Of a stretch of 64,000 nucleotides of DNA, positions 52,796 to 61,434 are shown one piece after another. Made by a program: the position numbers and the translations under genes. How positions within the stretch are numbered: the first letter of the stretch is position 1; every line of letters starts with the position of its first letter. The notes beneath the pieces were generated by a model, which did not search any database, had not been told where the DNA came from, and saw nothing but the letters and a program-made list of their open reading frames with translations. The stretch comes from an uncultured Eubacteriales bacterium (GTDB lineage Bacteria; Bacillota; Clostridia; Christensenellales; Aristaeellaceae): NCBI GenBank assembly GCA_902760595.1, contig CACWHI010000003.1, positions 62,001-126,000 on the forward strand. The letters run 5' to 3'.

Positions 52796-54465
52796 ACAAA
52801 TATTTGGAAAGCGCGCACGCTGACGCTGCCGTCCAGGGCGAACACGCCCTGGTCCCCGTCCGGGGTCAGGGTCACGCGCTGGCTGGCGGCCTTGGCGAAG
52901 CGCGGGTCCGCCGGTTCCTGCGCCACCAGGATGGTGGTGAGGCTGCCGCCCTCCTTGAAGGCGCGGCCGCAGGAGAAGAGGCGGATCAGCGCCTCGTACA
53001 GCGGGCTCTCGGACGGCTCCAGATGGTTGGGACAGCTGATCAGCAGCGCCACGTCCATCTTCTGCTCCACCAGGCGGGAAGCCCAGGCTCCTGCCAGGCT
53101 GACAGTCTGGCACTGCTTTTCCATGGGGGAGGAGGGCTCGGTGGCCAGCAGGGGCCACTGCTGGGACGCGGAACGCGCCAGGGCGGCCTCCTCAGGCGTA
53201 TCCTGAACGGTCAGAAGCAGGATCCGGGCGTTCGGCTTGGACTCGCGGAGCTGCTTGCCCAGCGCGTGGGCCAGCTTGAGCGGCGTCGCGCCCTGTGCCT
53301 CGGCGTAGATGCGCTGGCCGTACAGGAACGGCGCGCTGGCGGTCTCACCCTTTTCGCCGGTCTCAGTCCTGAGCGGGACTGACAGCAGGCGCTTGGTCGG
53401 CACGATCACGTGCAGGGAGTCGAAGGAGACGCGGTTTTTGACGTCGTCCACGGGGATCCCGTTGATCCCGGTCACATAGAGCATGAAGCGGTATTTATCT
53501 CCCTCGCGGCGGGAACGGATCTTGCCCGCGACGCGGTCGCCCATGCGCAGCTGGAAGCGGCGCACCTGGGCGGCGGTCAGATAAATGATGGTCTCGTCAT
53601 CCAGAGTCGCGTCCGGATAGAGGTAGGCGGTGCCGTCATTCAGCAGCACGCACACGCCCTCGGCGTCCTCGCTCTCATCCTGGTTCAGCAGCTCGTTGAC
53701 CGCGGGCTTGCCCAGACTCTGGTAGTCACGCAGGGCGGCGGGCGGAACGGTCGAACGTGTGTTCTGCCACGGCGCGGTGCGGGGCAGGGCATCCGGCAGG
53801 ACGGGGTTCTCGGCGGGAGCGCCCTCCGGGCGCGCGGCGGCGGTCTCCGCGGGGCCGAAGCGCTGCTGGGGCAGGGCCTGGCGCGGCGCGGCCGTATGCG
53901 CCGGGGCGGCCGGGGTCCTGGCAGTGTCCGCGGCGGGACGCTGCTGTGTATAGCCCGCGCGGGGCGCGGGCGCGGCGGGCGCCGACGGGGCGTGGTAATT
54001 GTTCGGCTGGAAGCTGCGGGGATTATGCCAGGCCTTGGTGCCGCTGTCGATATGGAAGGCGGGCGCCTTGCTGGAGATGGTGCTCAGCACGTCTCCGCTG
54101 CGTGTTCCAGCCGCCGGCTGGGAACGGATGGGGTCAGAGCTGTAGCGCGGGCGCTCAGGCTGCGGACAGGAATAGCTGCCCATACCGTAGCCGATCTCGT
54201 GGCTCTCGTCATCGTCATCCGCGATGATCGAAGCCTTGCGCACTGGACGCCGGGGCTGCTCCTCAGCCGGGCCGGCTTCCGCCGCTTCGGGGGCCGGGGC
54301 TTCCTCCGCGGGCTCAGGCATCGTGATCTGCTGCTGGGCGCCCTCAAAGCTCTCGATACGTTCGACGATCCCTTGCTTGTTGATCCCTGCGGACAGGGTG
54401 ATGCCGTGCTCACGCGCATACTTCCTCAGCTCAGCGACTGTCATATCATCCCAGGTAGACGCCAT
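52792..54465 (-). CDS. Rho-like protein with degenerate ATPase motifs
   Basis: The 557-residue protein has the architecture of transcription terminator Rho: a Rho-N/SAP helix pair (WDDMTVAELRKYAREHGITL), a 220-residue disordered Ala/Pro-rich linker, and a cold-shock RNA-binding domain (EGVCVLLNDGTAYLYPD to HVIVPTKRL). A RecA-like domain follows. In the last, Rho landmarks are visible but altered: the GQRGLIVAPPKAGKT loop reads GQRIYAEAQGATP, LLIDERPEEV reads LLTVQDTPEEA, and VVILLDSITRLAR reads DVALLISCPNHLE, while EGGSLT is kept. It should not hydrolyse ATP. It may still bind RNA. The ATG at 54465 follows GGAGG. Confidence 0.85.
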   Translation of the reverse strand: MASTWDDMTVAELRKYAREHGITLSAGINKQGIVERIESFEGAQQQITMPEPAEEAPAPEAAEAGPAEEQPRRPVRKASIIADDDDESHEIGYGMGSYSCPQPERPRYSSDPIRSQPAAGTRSGDVLSTISSKAPAFHIDSGTKAWHNPRSFQPNNYHAPSAPAAPAPRAGYTQQRPAADTARTPAAPAHTAAPRQALPQQRFGPAETAAARPEGAPAENPVLPDALPRTAPWQNTRSTVPPAALRDYQSLGKPAVNELLNQDESEDAEGVCVLLNDGTAYLYPDATLDDETIIYLTAAQVRRFQLRMGDRVAGKIRSRREGDKYRFMLYVTGINGIPVDDVKNRVSFDSLHVIVPTKRLLSVPLRTETGEKGETASAPFLYGQRIYAEAQGATPLKLAHALGKQLRESKPNARILLLTVQDTPEEAALARSASQQWPLLATEPSSPMEKQCQTVSLAGAWASRLVEQKMDVALLISCPNHLEPSESPLYEALIRLFSCGRAFKEGGSLTTILVAQEPADPRFAKAASQRVTLTPDGDQGVFALDGSVSVRAFQIFV

Positions 54466-54538
54466 ACTTTTTCCTCCGCTTTTTCTCCGACAATACACGA
54501 ATCGCATCAGTATCCATTCGCTGTCTTCAGTGTGCAAT

Positions 54539-54567
54539 ATTATAACAGACAAATCCTGGTTATGCAA
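54539..54567 (-). promoter_or_regulatory. Promoter of the Rho-like gene
   Basis: On the minus strand TTGCAT (54562-54567), 17 bases and TATAAT (54539-54544), about 75 bases before the gene. Confidence 0.78.
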
Positions 54568-54666
54568 GGCAAAAATCCGAGCAAAATCATGGATTTATAA
54601 GGATTTTCGACCTTTTGAGAGTATTTTGCCCGCATCTTTGATATCATTATGGAAATCAGACAAATC

Positions 54667-54688
54667 AAAAACGCCCCGCAATGGGGCG
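54667..54688 (-). terminator. Terminator of the small acidic protein gene
   Basis: CGCCCC / GGGGCG stem with a short loop, followed on the minus strand by TTTTTGATTTG. It lies 24 bases past the small gene. Confidence 0.85.
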
Positions 54689-54712
54689 CTTTGAGTGCTT
54701 ACCGGAGCCACG

Positions 54713-54877
54713 TCAGGCGGACAGCTGTTCGGAATACTCGATGGACCAGAAGAGCTTTGTCTCGTCCTCGCTGGCGGAAACGACGATCTCGTTCTCACGG
54801 TTATCTGTATTCGCAGCCAGCGCGTCGCTTTCCTCGATCGTGCTCTGCAGCATCTTCATGTTTTCAGCTTCATTCAT
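54713..54877 (-). CDS. Small acidic protein (54 aa), own transcription unit
   Basis: The frame encodes MNEAENMKMLQSTIEESDAL and ends KLFWSIEYSEQLSA. It is rich in Glu, Asp and Ser with no Cys, membrane segment or signal peptide. A GGAG site lies about 13 bases before the ATG, a little far. A strong promoter, a 5' hairpin and a terminator frame it exactly, which supports a real gene. I do not recognise the family. It lies between the Rho-like gene and hisS. Confidence 0.65.
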   Translation of the reverse strand: MNEAENMKMLQSTIEESDALAANTDNRENEIVVSASEDETKLFWSIEYSEQLSA

Positions 54878-54940
54878 GGTGTTTTTCTTTCTCCTTCTTA
54901 CATACGCGGCGTCCGCTCCTGCGGCGGGGCCGTCCTCAAT

Positions 54941-54965
54941 CCGAAGAACATCGGCTGTTCTTCGG
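54941..54965 (-). promoter_or_regulatory. 5'-end hairpin of the small-gene mRNA
   Basis: CCGAAGAACA pairs with TGTTCTTCGG over a 5-base loop. The predicted transcription start, 7 bases after the -10 box, coincides with the first base of the stem, so the mRNA would begin with a hairpin. Confidence 0.65.
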
Positions 54966-54971
54966 TGGAGG

Positions 54972-55000
54972 ATTATAGGTTGTTTCGGGAGAAATTGCAA
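54972..55000 (-). promoter_or_regulatory. Promoter of the small acidic protein gene
   Basis: On the minus strand TTGCAA (54995-55000), 17 bases and TATAAT (54972-54977). Confidence 0.8.
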
Positions 55001-55082
55001 TCGACGGAAAGTGATGATAACGGTCAGATCAGACATGAACGGCCGCTGAATTGTAAACAAACCGTAATGATTCAGCCGTTTA

Positions 55083-56348
55083 TCAGGAGAGCAGGCTTCG
55101 AATCTCCTTCGCCGTGTCCTGGAGCGCGATCTCCCGCTCCTCGCGGGTCGAGAGGTCCCGCACCCTGACGTTGCCCCGCTCGAACTCGTCGCCGCCCACC
55201 ATGACGATCAGGCGCGCGCCGAGCTTATCGGCAAACTTGAACTGCGCCTTGAGGCTGCGGGCGCACAGGTCGCTGTCCGCCTTGACGCCCTCGGCGCGCA
55301 GGGCCTGGGTCAGGCGGAAGGCGTCCGTCCGGCGCTCGTCGCCGATATTGGCGACATAAACGTCCGTGACCGAAGGCGCGGGCGGCTCAAGACCCTGGTT
55401 TTTGAGCTCCAGCAGGATGCGCTCCAGTCCCAGGCCGAAGCCGGCCGCGGGCATGTCCGGACCGCCCAGCTGCTCGATCAGGTTGTCGTAGCGCCCGCCG
55501 CCGCAGAGCGCCAGGCCTTCCCGCCCGGTCTGCATGATGACCTCGAACACGGTGCGGGTGTAATAATCCAGCCCGCGTACGATGGTGGGGTCCACCGCGA
55601 AGGGAATGCCCTGGGCGGTCAGCAGCTCCTGCAGGGCGGAGAAGTGGGCCCTGCAGTCGTCGCAGAGGCAGTCCAGGATGGACGGCGCGTCCTTGACGAT
55701 GGCCTTGCACTTGTCCTTCTTGCAGTCCAGGATGCGGAGGGGATTGCGGTCGAAGCGGGAACGGCAGTCCTCGCACATCTCGTAGATGCGCCCGCCCAGA
55801 TAGGCGCGCAGCGCCTCGTGGTACTTCGGGCGGCATTCCCTGCAGCCGATGGAGTTGATGTGTACGACCAGGTTTTTCAGCCCGACCTCGCCCAGCAGCG
55901 TCATCAGCAGGTTGATCAGCTCGGCCTCCACCGCGGGGGATTTGCCGCCGAAGCACTCCATGCCGAACTGGTGGTGCTCGCGCAGGCGGCCGGCCTGGGG
56001 ATTCTCATAGCGGAAGATCGGCGCGGCCAGGTAATAGACCTTGCAGGGCAGCGGTTCCGCGTACAGCCTGCTTTCGATGAAGGCGCGCACGGCTCCGGCG
56101 GTGCCCTCCGGCTTCAGGGTGATGGAGCGGTCGCCCTTGTCCTTGAAGGTGTACATTTCCTTGTTCACGATGTCGGTGGTGTCGCCGACGCCGCGCAAAA
56201 ACAGCTCCGTATGCTCAAACACGGGGGTGCGGATCTCGCGATAGCCCCACAGCGCGGCAAGCGCGCGCATCTTCGCTTCGAGTCCCTGCCACAGATAGGC
56301 CTGCTGCGGCAGCATGTCCCGTGTACCCTTGGGTGCCTGTGTCAGCAT
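55083..56348 (-). CDS. hisS: Histidyl-tRNA synthetase
   Basis: The 421-residue protein is a class II aminoacyl-tRNA synthetase for histidine. The motif 2 region FRYENPQAGRLREHHQFGME, the histidine-binding RGLDYYTRTVFEV and the LCGGGRYDNL segment are characteristic, and an anticodon-binding domain ends the chain. Internal cysteines (CRECRP, CEDCRSRF, CLCDDC) sit in the insertion domain and may bind zinc. The ATG at 56348 follows GGAGGAAACACC. A T-box leader was looked for and not found. Confidence 0.96.
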   Translation of the reverse strand: MLTQAPKGTRDMLPQQAYLWQGLEAKMRALAALWGYREIRTPVFEHTELFLRGVGDTTDIVNKEMYTFKDKGDRSITLKPEGTAGAVRAFIESRLYAEPLPCKVYYLAAPIFRYENPQAGRLREHHQFGMECFGGKSPAVEAELINLLMTLLGEVGLKNLVVHINSIGCRECRPKYHEALRAYLGGRIYEMCEDCRSRFDRNPLRILDCKKDKCKAIVKDAPSILDCLCDDCRAHFSALQELLTAQGIPFAVDPTIVRGLDYYTRTVFEVIMQTGREGLALCGGGRYDNLIEQLGGPDMPAAGFGLGLERILLELKNQGLEPPAPSVTDVYVANIGDERRTDAFRLTQALRAEGVKADSDLCARSLKAQFKFADKLGARLIVMVGGDEFERGNVRVRDLSTREEREIALQDTAKEIRSLLS

Positions 56349-56398
56349 GGTGTTTCCTCCGCTTTCACTCATTTCGTAACCGGTGCGTTACGCGCTTC

Positions 56399-56428
56399 AT
56401 TATAAATGGTACGGGGCGGTTTTGTCAA
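56399..56428 (-). promoter_or_regulatory. Promoter of hisS
   Basis: On the minus strand TTGACA (56423-56428), 18 bases and TATAAT (56399-56404). Confidence 0.78.
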
Positions 56429-56669
56429 TTTGGCGGCGCGGCGTCATGTGGCTGCAAAACCACGGAGGCTGAATGGCCGGGCTTGTCATATATAGCCCGT
56501 TTTCCGCCGGATGCGTCGAAAACTGCGTAAAACATGTAAAATCTGTAGTCAGATTATCAATTGACACAATCTTAGCATAATTATGTTTTGGAAATACTTT
56601 TTTTCTATTTGCTGTTGCCGGCGCGGTTCGCCCGGAAGCTGCGCGACAGCGTACGAGGTGCTATATCAG
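56429..56669. other. Intergenic region between hisS and the ABC operon
   Basis: No gene is recognised. An AT-rich tract at 56525-56610 includes TTGACA (56561-56566) and several TATAAT-like words but no well-spaced pair. It probably holds the promoter of the sugar-transport operon. A frame open from the ATG at 56583 joins the next gene but starts with an unconvincing cysteine-rich stretch. Confidence 0.5.
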
Positions 56670-57257
56670 GTGAGAGAACAGCGTACTGTCGGACAATACC
56701 GGGCGATCGACCTGTCCCTGTTCGCGCTGATGGTGATGGTGGCTGAAACGCTGCTGGTCACGGCGGCGACGAGATGGTTCCCGCGCGAGGCGTACACCGT
56801 GTCGGTCACGGCGGCGCTGACCGCGATCGTGATGATCCGCTGGGGGCCCTGGAGCGCGATCCACGCCTTTCTGGGCGGGCTGGCGTTCTGCCTGGCATCG
56901 GGCGGGAGCCTCAGGCAGTTTGCCATTTACTGTATCGGGAACGAGCTGGCGATGCTGCTGCTCCTGTTCGTCAAGAAGAAGGGCGATGAGTACATCCGGT
57001 CCGACGCGCTCAGGTCGATGGCCTTCGGCGGGGCGGCGCTGCTGCTGATGCAGGCGGGGCGCGGGGCGGTTTCCCTGCTGTTCGGGACCAGCCTGGCGCA
57101 GGCGGCAGGGTTCTTTACCACAGATTCCGTATCCATGGTATTCACGCTGACGGTCATGTGGATCGTCAGGCGGCTGGACGGTGTATTCGAAAATCAGTAT
57201 CACTATCTCAGGCGTATCCAGTCGGAGCGCGAGAGGGAAGAGGGAGGATATCGATGA
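56670..57257 (+). CDS. Small polytopic membrane protein, first gene of sugar ABC operon
   Basis: The 195-residue protein begins REQRTVGQYRAIDLSLFALM after a GTG start (GAGGTG 9 bases upstream) and has about five hydrophobic segments. The topology and the final IVRRLDGVFENQYHYL segment resemble substrate-binding S components of ECF transporters, but the similarity is only by eye. It overlaps the first permease gene by 4 bases, so it is translationally coupled. An alternative ATG at 56583 adds 29 residues. Its role in transport is unknown. Confidence 0.7.
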   Translation: MREQRTVGQYRAIDLSLFALMVMVAETLLVTAATRWFPREAYTVSVTAALTAIVMIRWGPWSAIHAFLGGLAFCLASGGSLRQFAIYCIGNELAMLLLLFVKKKGDEYIRSDALRSMAFGGAALLLMQAGRGAVSLLFGTSLAQAAGFFTTDSVSMVFTLTVMWIVRRLDGVFENQYHYLRRIQSEREREEGGYR

Positions 57258-58309
57258 AAGGACAGGCGGGAGATTATCTGATCCTTGATCAGGCGACAGG
57301 CCGGTATCGGGAAAATCCGGAGCAGGTCGTCCGCGACGATGTCGAAAAGCATTACTGGCTGCATGTGGGCCGCACCATCGTGAAGGACTGGCGGCTCTAT
57401 GTCATGTTGGTGCCGATGCTGCTGGTATTCCTATTCTGGCGCTACTTCCCGATGTACGAACTGCTGGGCTGCTTCAAGGTATCGGATGATACACTGGCGG
57501 TCAGCGATCAGCTGTTCTCCGGCTTCAGCTATTTCAAACGGCTGCTGGTCGGGGGGGACAGCCTTTCAAGCAGTTTCTGGATGGCAATGCGGAATACCTT
57601 CCTGCTGAGCTTCTACGGCCTGTGCTTCGGCTTCCCGATGCCGATCATCCTGGCCCTGTTCTTCAATGAAGTCCGCTCCAACGCGGTCCGCAGCGGCCTG
57701 CAGGTGATGACTTATCTGCCCAAGTTCATGTCCACCGTCGTCATGACCTCCCTGGTGACCATGCTGGTCAAACAGGGCTCTTCCATCAGCCAGATGGGTA
57801 TCGTGTCCCAGGCGCTGGAGCATATGGGGCTGATCACCAAGGAAGTCGGCAACGCCGGCTTGTTGAACAATCCCGCTTTCTTCCGTGCGATCTACCAGAT
57901 CAGCGGTATCTGGGAAGGCGCCGGCTATGACAGCATCGTCTTCTTCGCCGCTATCATCGCCATCTCGCCCACCAGCTACGAAGCTGCCCAGATCGACGGC
58001 GCCAACAAGTGGGCCCAGATGCGCTATGTGGTGCTGCCCAGCATGCTTTCCACCATCGTCATCATGCTGATCACCCGCATCGGCTCCCTGCTGAATATCG
58101 GTTACGAAAAGGTCATCCTGCTTTACAACACCAGGACCTATGTTACGGCGGACGTGATTTCGACGCTGGCTTACCGCACCGGCCTGGCCGGCGGCGCCGG
58201 CAAGGGCATTGCTTCCGCAGCTGAAATGATGAACAACGTGGTGGGCATGCTGCTGGTCATCGGCGCCAACACCATCGCCCGCAAGGCCTCCAACACTTCG
58301 CTGTATTAA
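57254..58309 (+). CDS. Sugar ABC transporter permease, LplB type
   Basis: The 351-residue protein is a CUT1 permease of the LplB group, whose members move oligosaccharides or uronate-containing sugars. An N-terminal cytoplasmic stretch of about 45 residues precedes the first helix (LYVMLVPMLLVFLFWRYFPMYE). The ATPase-coupling EAA loop is SYEAAQIDGANKWAQMRYVVLP (read in parts). The ATG follows GGAGGATATCG in a 4-base overlap with the previous gene. It forms a heterodimer with the next gene product. Confidence 0.93.
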   Translation: MKGQAGDYLILDQATGRYRENPEQVVRDDVEKHYWLHVGRTIVKDWRLYVMLVPMLLVFLFWRYFPMYELLGCFKVSDDTLAVSDQLFSGFSYFKRLLVGGDSLSSSFWMAMRNTFLLSFYGLCFGFPMPIILALFFNEVRSNAVRSGLQVMTYLPKFMSTVVMTSLVTMLVKQGSSISQMGIVSQALEHMGLITKEVGNAGLLNNPAFFRAIYQISGIWEGAGYDSIVFFAAIIAISPTSYEAAQIDGANKWAQMRYVVLPSMLSTIVIMLITRIGSLLNIGYEKVILLYNTRTYVTADVISTLAYRTGLAGGAGKGIASAAEMMNNVVGMLLVIGANTIARKASNTSLY

Positions 58310-58325
58310 GAGAGGGAGGATTCGC

Positions 58326-59216
58326 ATGAAAAGAAAGCTTGAAGTTTCCGAACTCATCTTCAAGGTCATCAGCTATCTGCTGCTGACGGTCTTTGCGCTG
58401 TGCTGCCTGTATCCCTTCGTGTATGCGATCTCCGCGTCCATTTCAGGACGCCACGTGGTGGAATACAACGAAGTGGTGCTCTTCCCGAAAGCCGTTCAGT
58501 TTGACGCCTTCGCCGGCATGTTCAAGAACAACATGTTCTGGAATGCCTACAGCAACACCCTGTTTGTAACGCTATACGGTACTCTGTGGGCGATGGGCGT
58601 CTCGATCCTCGGCGCTTACGCGCTGTCCAAGAAACGCTTGCTGTTCAGGAAAACATTCAATTTCTTCCTGGTCTTCACCATGTGGTTCTCCGCCGGCATC
58701 GTGCCGCAGTACCTGAATTACCTGCAGACCCAGACCGTGTTCCGCTCCATCGGCATTATGGATGACAAGTGGCTGGTGGTCATCGCCATGGGTATGGCGG
58801 CCATGAACATCATCCTGCTGCGCAATGCTTTCGAGAATGTCCCCTCCGAGATCGAGGAAGCCGCCATCGTGGACGGCGCGACCGAAACCCAGGTGCTCAG
58901 CAAGGTCTACGTTCCCATGAGCAAATCGACCATCGCCACCGTGGCGCTGTTCTTCGCGATCTCCCGCTGGAACGGCTACTTCTGGGCCCGCCGCATGATC
59001 TCAAACCAGTATGAGCATCCGCTGCAGGTTTTCATCCGTCTGCAGCTGGAAATGTATACAGACCCGGACCAGATGACCGGCTGGAGCGCCAATTACGCCT
59101 CCGACAGTGCCATTTACGCCCTGATCGTCTGCTCTATCATCCCGATCCTGATCATTTATCCCTTCATTCAGAAGTACTTCGCCAAGGGCACCAATGTCGG
59201 CGGCGTGAAGGAATGA
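58326..59216 (+). CDS. Carbohydrate ABC transporter permease, LplC/YtcP type
   Basis: The 296-residue partner permease has six predicted helices and the EAA loop EEAAIVDGATETQVLSKVY. The start motif LCCLYPFVYAISASISG and the end IIYPFIQKYFAKGTNVGGVKE (read in parts) are typical of LplC-like subunits. GGGAGG precedes the ATG 17 bases after the first permease. Confidence 0.94.
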   Translation: MKRKLEVSELIFKVISYLLLTVFALCCLYPFVYAISASISGRHVVEYNEVVLFPKAVQFDAFAGMFKNNMFWNAYSNTLFVTLYGTLWAMGVSILGAYALSKKRLLFRKTFNFFLVFTMWFSAGIVPQYLNYLQTQTVFRSIGIMDDKWLVVIAMGMAAMNIILLRNAFENVPSEIEEAAIVDGATETQVLSKVYVPMSKSTIATVALFFAISRWNGYFWARRMISNQYEHPLQVFIRLQLEMYTDPDQMTGWSANYASDSAIYALIVCSIIPILIIYPFIQKYFAKGTNVGGVKE

Positions 59217-59275
59217 TCCACTTGTTGACCCGCGAGCCGGTGGTTCGCATATTAATAATTTGGAGGTTACCTACA

Positions 59276-61336
59276 ATGAAGAAACTCGTTTCTCTCGTGA
59301 TGGCGCTGGCCATGCTTCTGTCCGTGGTCAGCATCGCCGCTGCCGAAGACACGCTTCCCGTGGCGGAAGGCACCGTGCTCCGCATGGCTGTCGGCTACAA
59401 CAATGCCAAGACCGGTCTGCGCTTTGATCCTGAAGTCGCCGGCGAAGGCATCACTCTGGCTGACGGCAAGACCTATCATTCCGGCGAATTCAAGCCCACC
59501 TGGGTGGCGATTCAGGAACTGCTGGGCTTCACCATCGAGGACCTGTATCAGGGCAATGGCGCTGCCGCGGAATTCGACGTGTGGAAGGAAAAACTGGATC
59601 AGGTCGATATGCTGAGCGGCACTGCGGCCAAGCTGAGCGAAAACGGCGAAGCCGGACTCCTGGTCAATATCGGCGATTATCTGGATAAGATGCCCAATTT
59701 CAAGGCCTATCTGGATGCCAATCCCATTGTCCGCCTGTCCATCACCGGCAACGTGGAAAACGGCGCAATCTACTTCAGCCCGTATTTTGACGGTGTAAAC
59801 GACATTGAGAAGATGCCCCTGATGCGTACGGACTGGGTCGAGAAGCTGCTGAACGGCGAAGGCAAATTCGCCGCTGACGCCTGCAACAAGCTGGCAGCCC
59901 CCGTTTATACGCCTTATATGCCCACCGAAGGCCAGATCAAGATCGACGTCGTGACCCCGGACGGCAAGGCTGTTGAAGAAGTGACCAAGGACTACGACGC
60001 CGCCGGCAACATCATCGCCAAGATGAATGCGACTGCCGACCTGGACGGCGTGGCTGCTGTCAACATGCTTCGCGATTACATTGACGCCGCATACCACGGC
60101 TACTATGGCAACGACCGTGCCAACCTCTTTATCGGTCAGAACGCCGCGTGGGATGCTGACGAGCTGGTAGCGCTGGTTCGCTGCGTGGTCGCCAATCCCC
60201 AGACCCTGAACGGCAAGGACAAGGTGAACGGTATCTTCACCCGTGAAGAAAACAACAATTCCCGCCGCTCGGATATGTTCCGTTTCGCCGGCACGCTCTT
60301 CGGCGTCCGCGGCCTTGAGTCCCGTCAGGATTACCTGTATGTGGGCACTGACGGAATGCTGCACGATGCCCGCCAGGAAGCCGCGACCTACGAAGCCCTG
60401 GCCCGCATGAACGCTCTGGCGCAGGAAGGCCTGCTTTCCGAGGATTTCCTGACTGCGTCTGATATGAAGACCGAAAAATACCTGGAAAACGATTCCGGCT
60501 TCATGCACTATGACTATAACCAGACCCAGACCATCTACAATGCCACCAAGCTGGACAGCGCGGCGGGCGAAAAGTACATGGCGGTCATGGTACCTGTGGC
60601 CCGCTGGTACGACGGCACGGATGAGAACGGCGTCTACATGCGCTTTACCGAGTCCTGGCGTTCTGTGAAGACTGACGGCTGGGGCATTTCCAAGGCTGGC
60701 GTGGGCGATGATGTGAACAAGCTGAACGCCGCGCTCAAGCTGATCGACTACGCTTACTCTCCGGAAGGCACCATCATGATGTCCTACGGCCCCGAAGCTT
60801 TCCGCAAGGATGAGACGTTCCTCTTCAACGGTCAGGAAATGCCCGTTATCGCCGACGCGACCTATGCAGAACTGTGGGAGAAAGCCAACGGCAACTATAC
60901 CAACTATGCCCGCCAGTTCCTTGGCTCGACCCTGAGCTTCATGAAGAGCCAGGCCTTTGAGTATCAGTGCACGCACGAAGTCGGCCGCGAAGGTGCCGGC
61001 AAGATTTCCGCCGCTATCGGTCTGGGGACCATCAAGTACCCGCTGCTGGCCGTGAACACTGAAAACATGTGGTACACCTCTGTGCCCACTGTTCTGCCGA
61101 CGACGCCCGAAGACAATCAGCTGCTGGGCGAACTCACCGACCTGACTGAAAAGTTCTCTACCAACAACAAAGCTCAGAACGTGCTGGTCGATCTCATCGT
61201 CAAAGGCTTTACCCTCGAAGGAATGAGCTCTGTCGAGGAAGCTGTGAATACTGTTGCCGAAACCATGAGCGGCGCAGTGTATCTGGACGTGAAGAATCTG
61301 GCCTGGCAGGATCTGCTGGACTTTTTCCAGAACTGA
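59276..61336 (+). CDS. Large extracellular solute-binding protein without lipobox
   Basis: This 686-residue protein is the substrate-binding component of the ABC system, larger than the 500-560 residues common for LplA-type proteins. The N-terminus is a Sec signal peptide (KKLVSLVMALAMLLSVVSIA then AAEDT), with a likely signal-peptidase I site and no lipobox cysteine, which is unusual for a Gram-positive ABC binding protein. Aromatic and acidic residues are common, as in sugar-binding proteins. The ATG follows TTGGAGG. A strong GC hairpin follows the gene. Confidence 0.87.
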   Translation: MKKLVSLVMALAMLLSVVSIAAAEDTLPVAEGTVLRMAVGYNNAKTGLRFDPEVAGEGITLADGKTYHSGEFKPTWVAIQELLGFTIEDLYQGNGAAAEFDVWKEKLDQVDMLSGTAAKLSENGEAGLLVNIGDYLDKMPNFKAYLDANPIVRLSITGNVENGAIYFSPYFDGVNDIEKMPLMRTDWVEKLLNGEGKFAADACNKLAAPVYTPYMPTEGQIKIDVVTPDGKAVEEVTKDYDAAGNIIAKMNATADLDGVAAVNMLRDYIDAAYHGYYGNDRANLFIGQNAAWDADELVALVRCVVANPQTLNGKDKVNGIFTREENNNSRRSDMFRFAGTLFGVRGLESRQDYLYVGTDGMLHDARQEAATYEALARMNALAQEGLLSEDFLTASDMKTEKYLENDSGFMHYDYNQTQTIYNATKLDSAAGEKYMAVMVPVARWYDGTDENGVYMRFTESWRSVKTDGWGISKAGVGDDVNKLNAALKLIDYAYSPEGTIMMSYGPEAFRKDETFLFNGQEMPVIADATYAELWEKANGNYTNYARQFLGSTLSFMKSQAFEYQCTHEVGREGAGKISAAIGLGTIKYPLLAVNTENMWYTSVPTVLPTTPEDNQLLGELTDLTEKFSTNNKAQNVLVDLIVKGFTLEGMSSVEEAVNTVAETMSGAVYLDVKNLAWQDLLDFFQN

Positions 61337-61356
61337 CGCAACCATTTAGGGGGACT

Positions 61357-61385
61357 GCGGGAGCCTTCGGTACCGAAGCTCCCGC
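61357..61385 (+). promoter_or_regulatory. Stabilising hairpin after the binding-protein gene
   Basis: GCGGGAGC and GCTCCCGC enclose the palindrome TTCGGTACCGAA. No T-run follows, so it is not a good terminator; it fits the 3' hairpins that protect binding-protein mRNA and give it higher abundance than downstream genes. Confidence 0.6.
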
Positions 61386-61434
61386 CCCCCTGCTACAGGG
61401 ATGCTTTTACGCAATAACAACCCGGAGGTCGATC

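Noticed and set aside
56349-56670. T-box riboswitch before hisS
   Set aside because: No GGTGGNACCGCG-like T-box motif or specifier stem was seen; the leader is only about 50 bases.
59267-61345. Minus-strand frame of about 690 codons over the binding-protein gene
   Set aside because: The plus strand encodes a signal peptide, ribosome binding site and operon context; the antisense has none.
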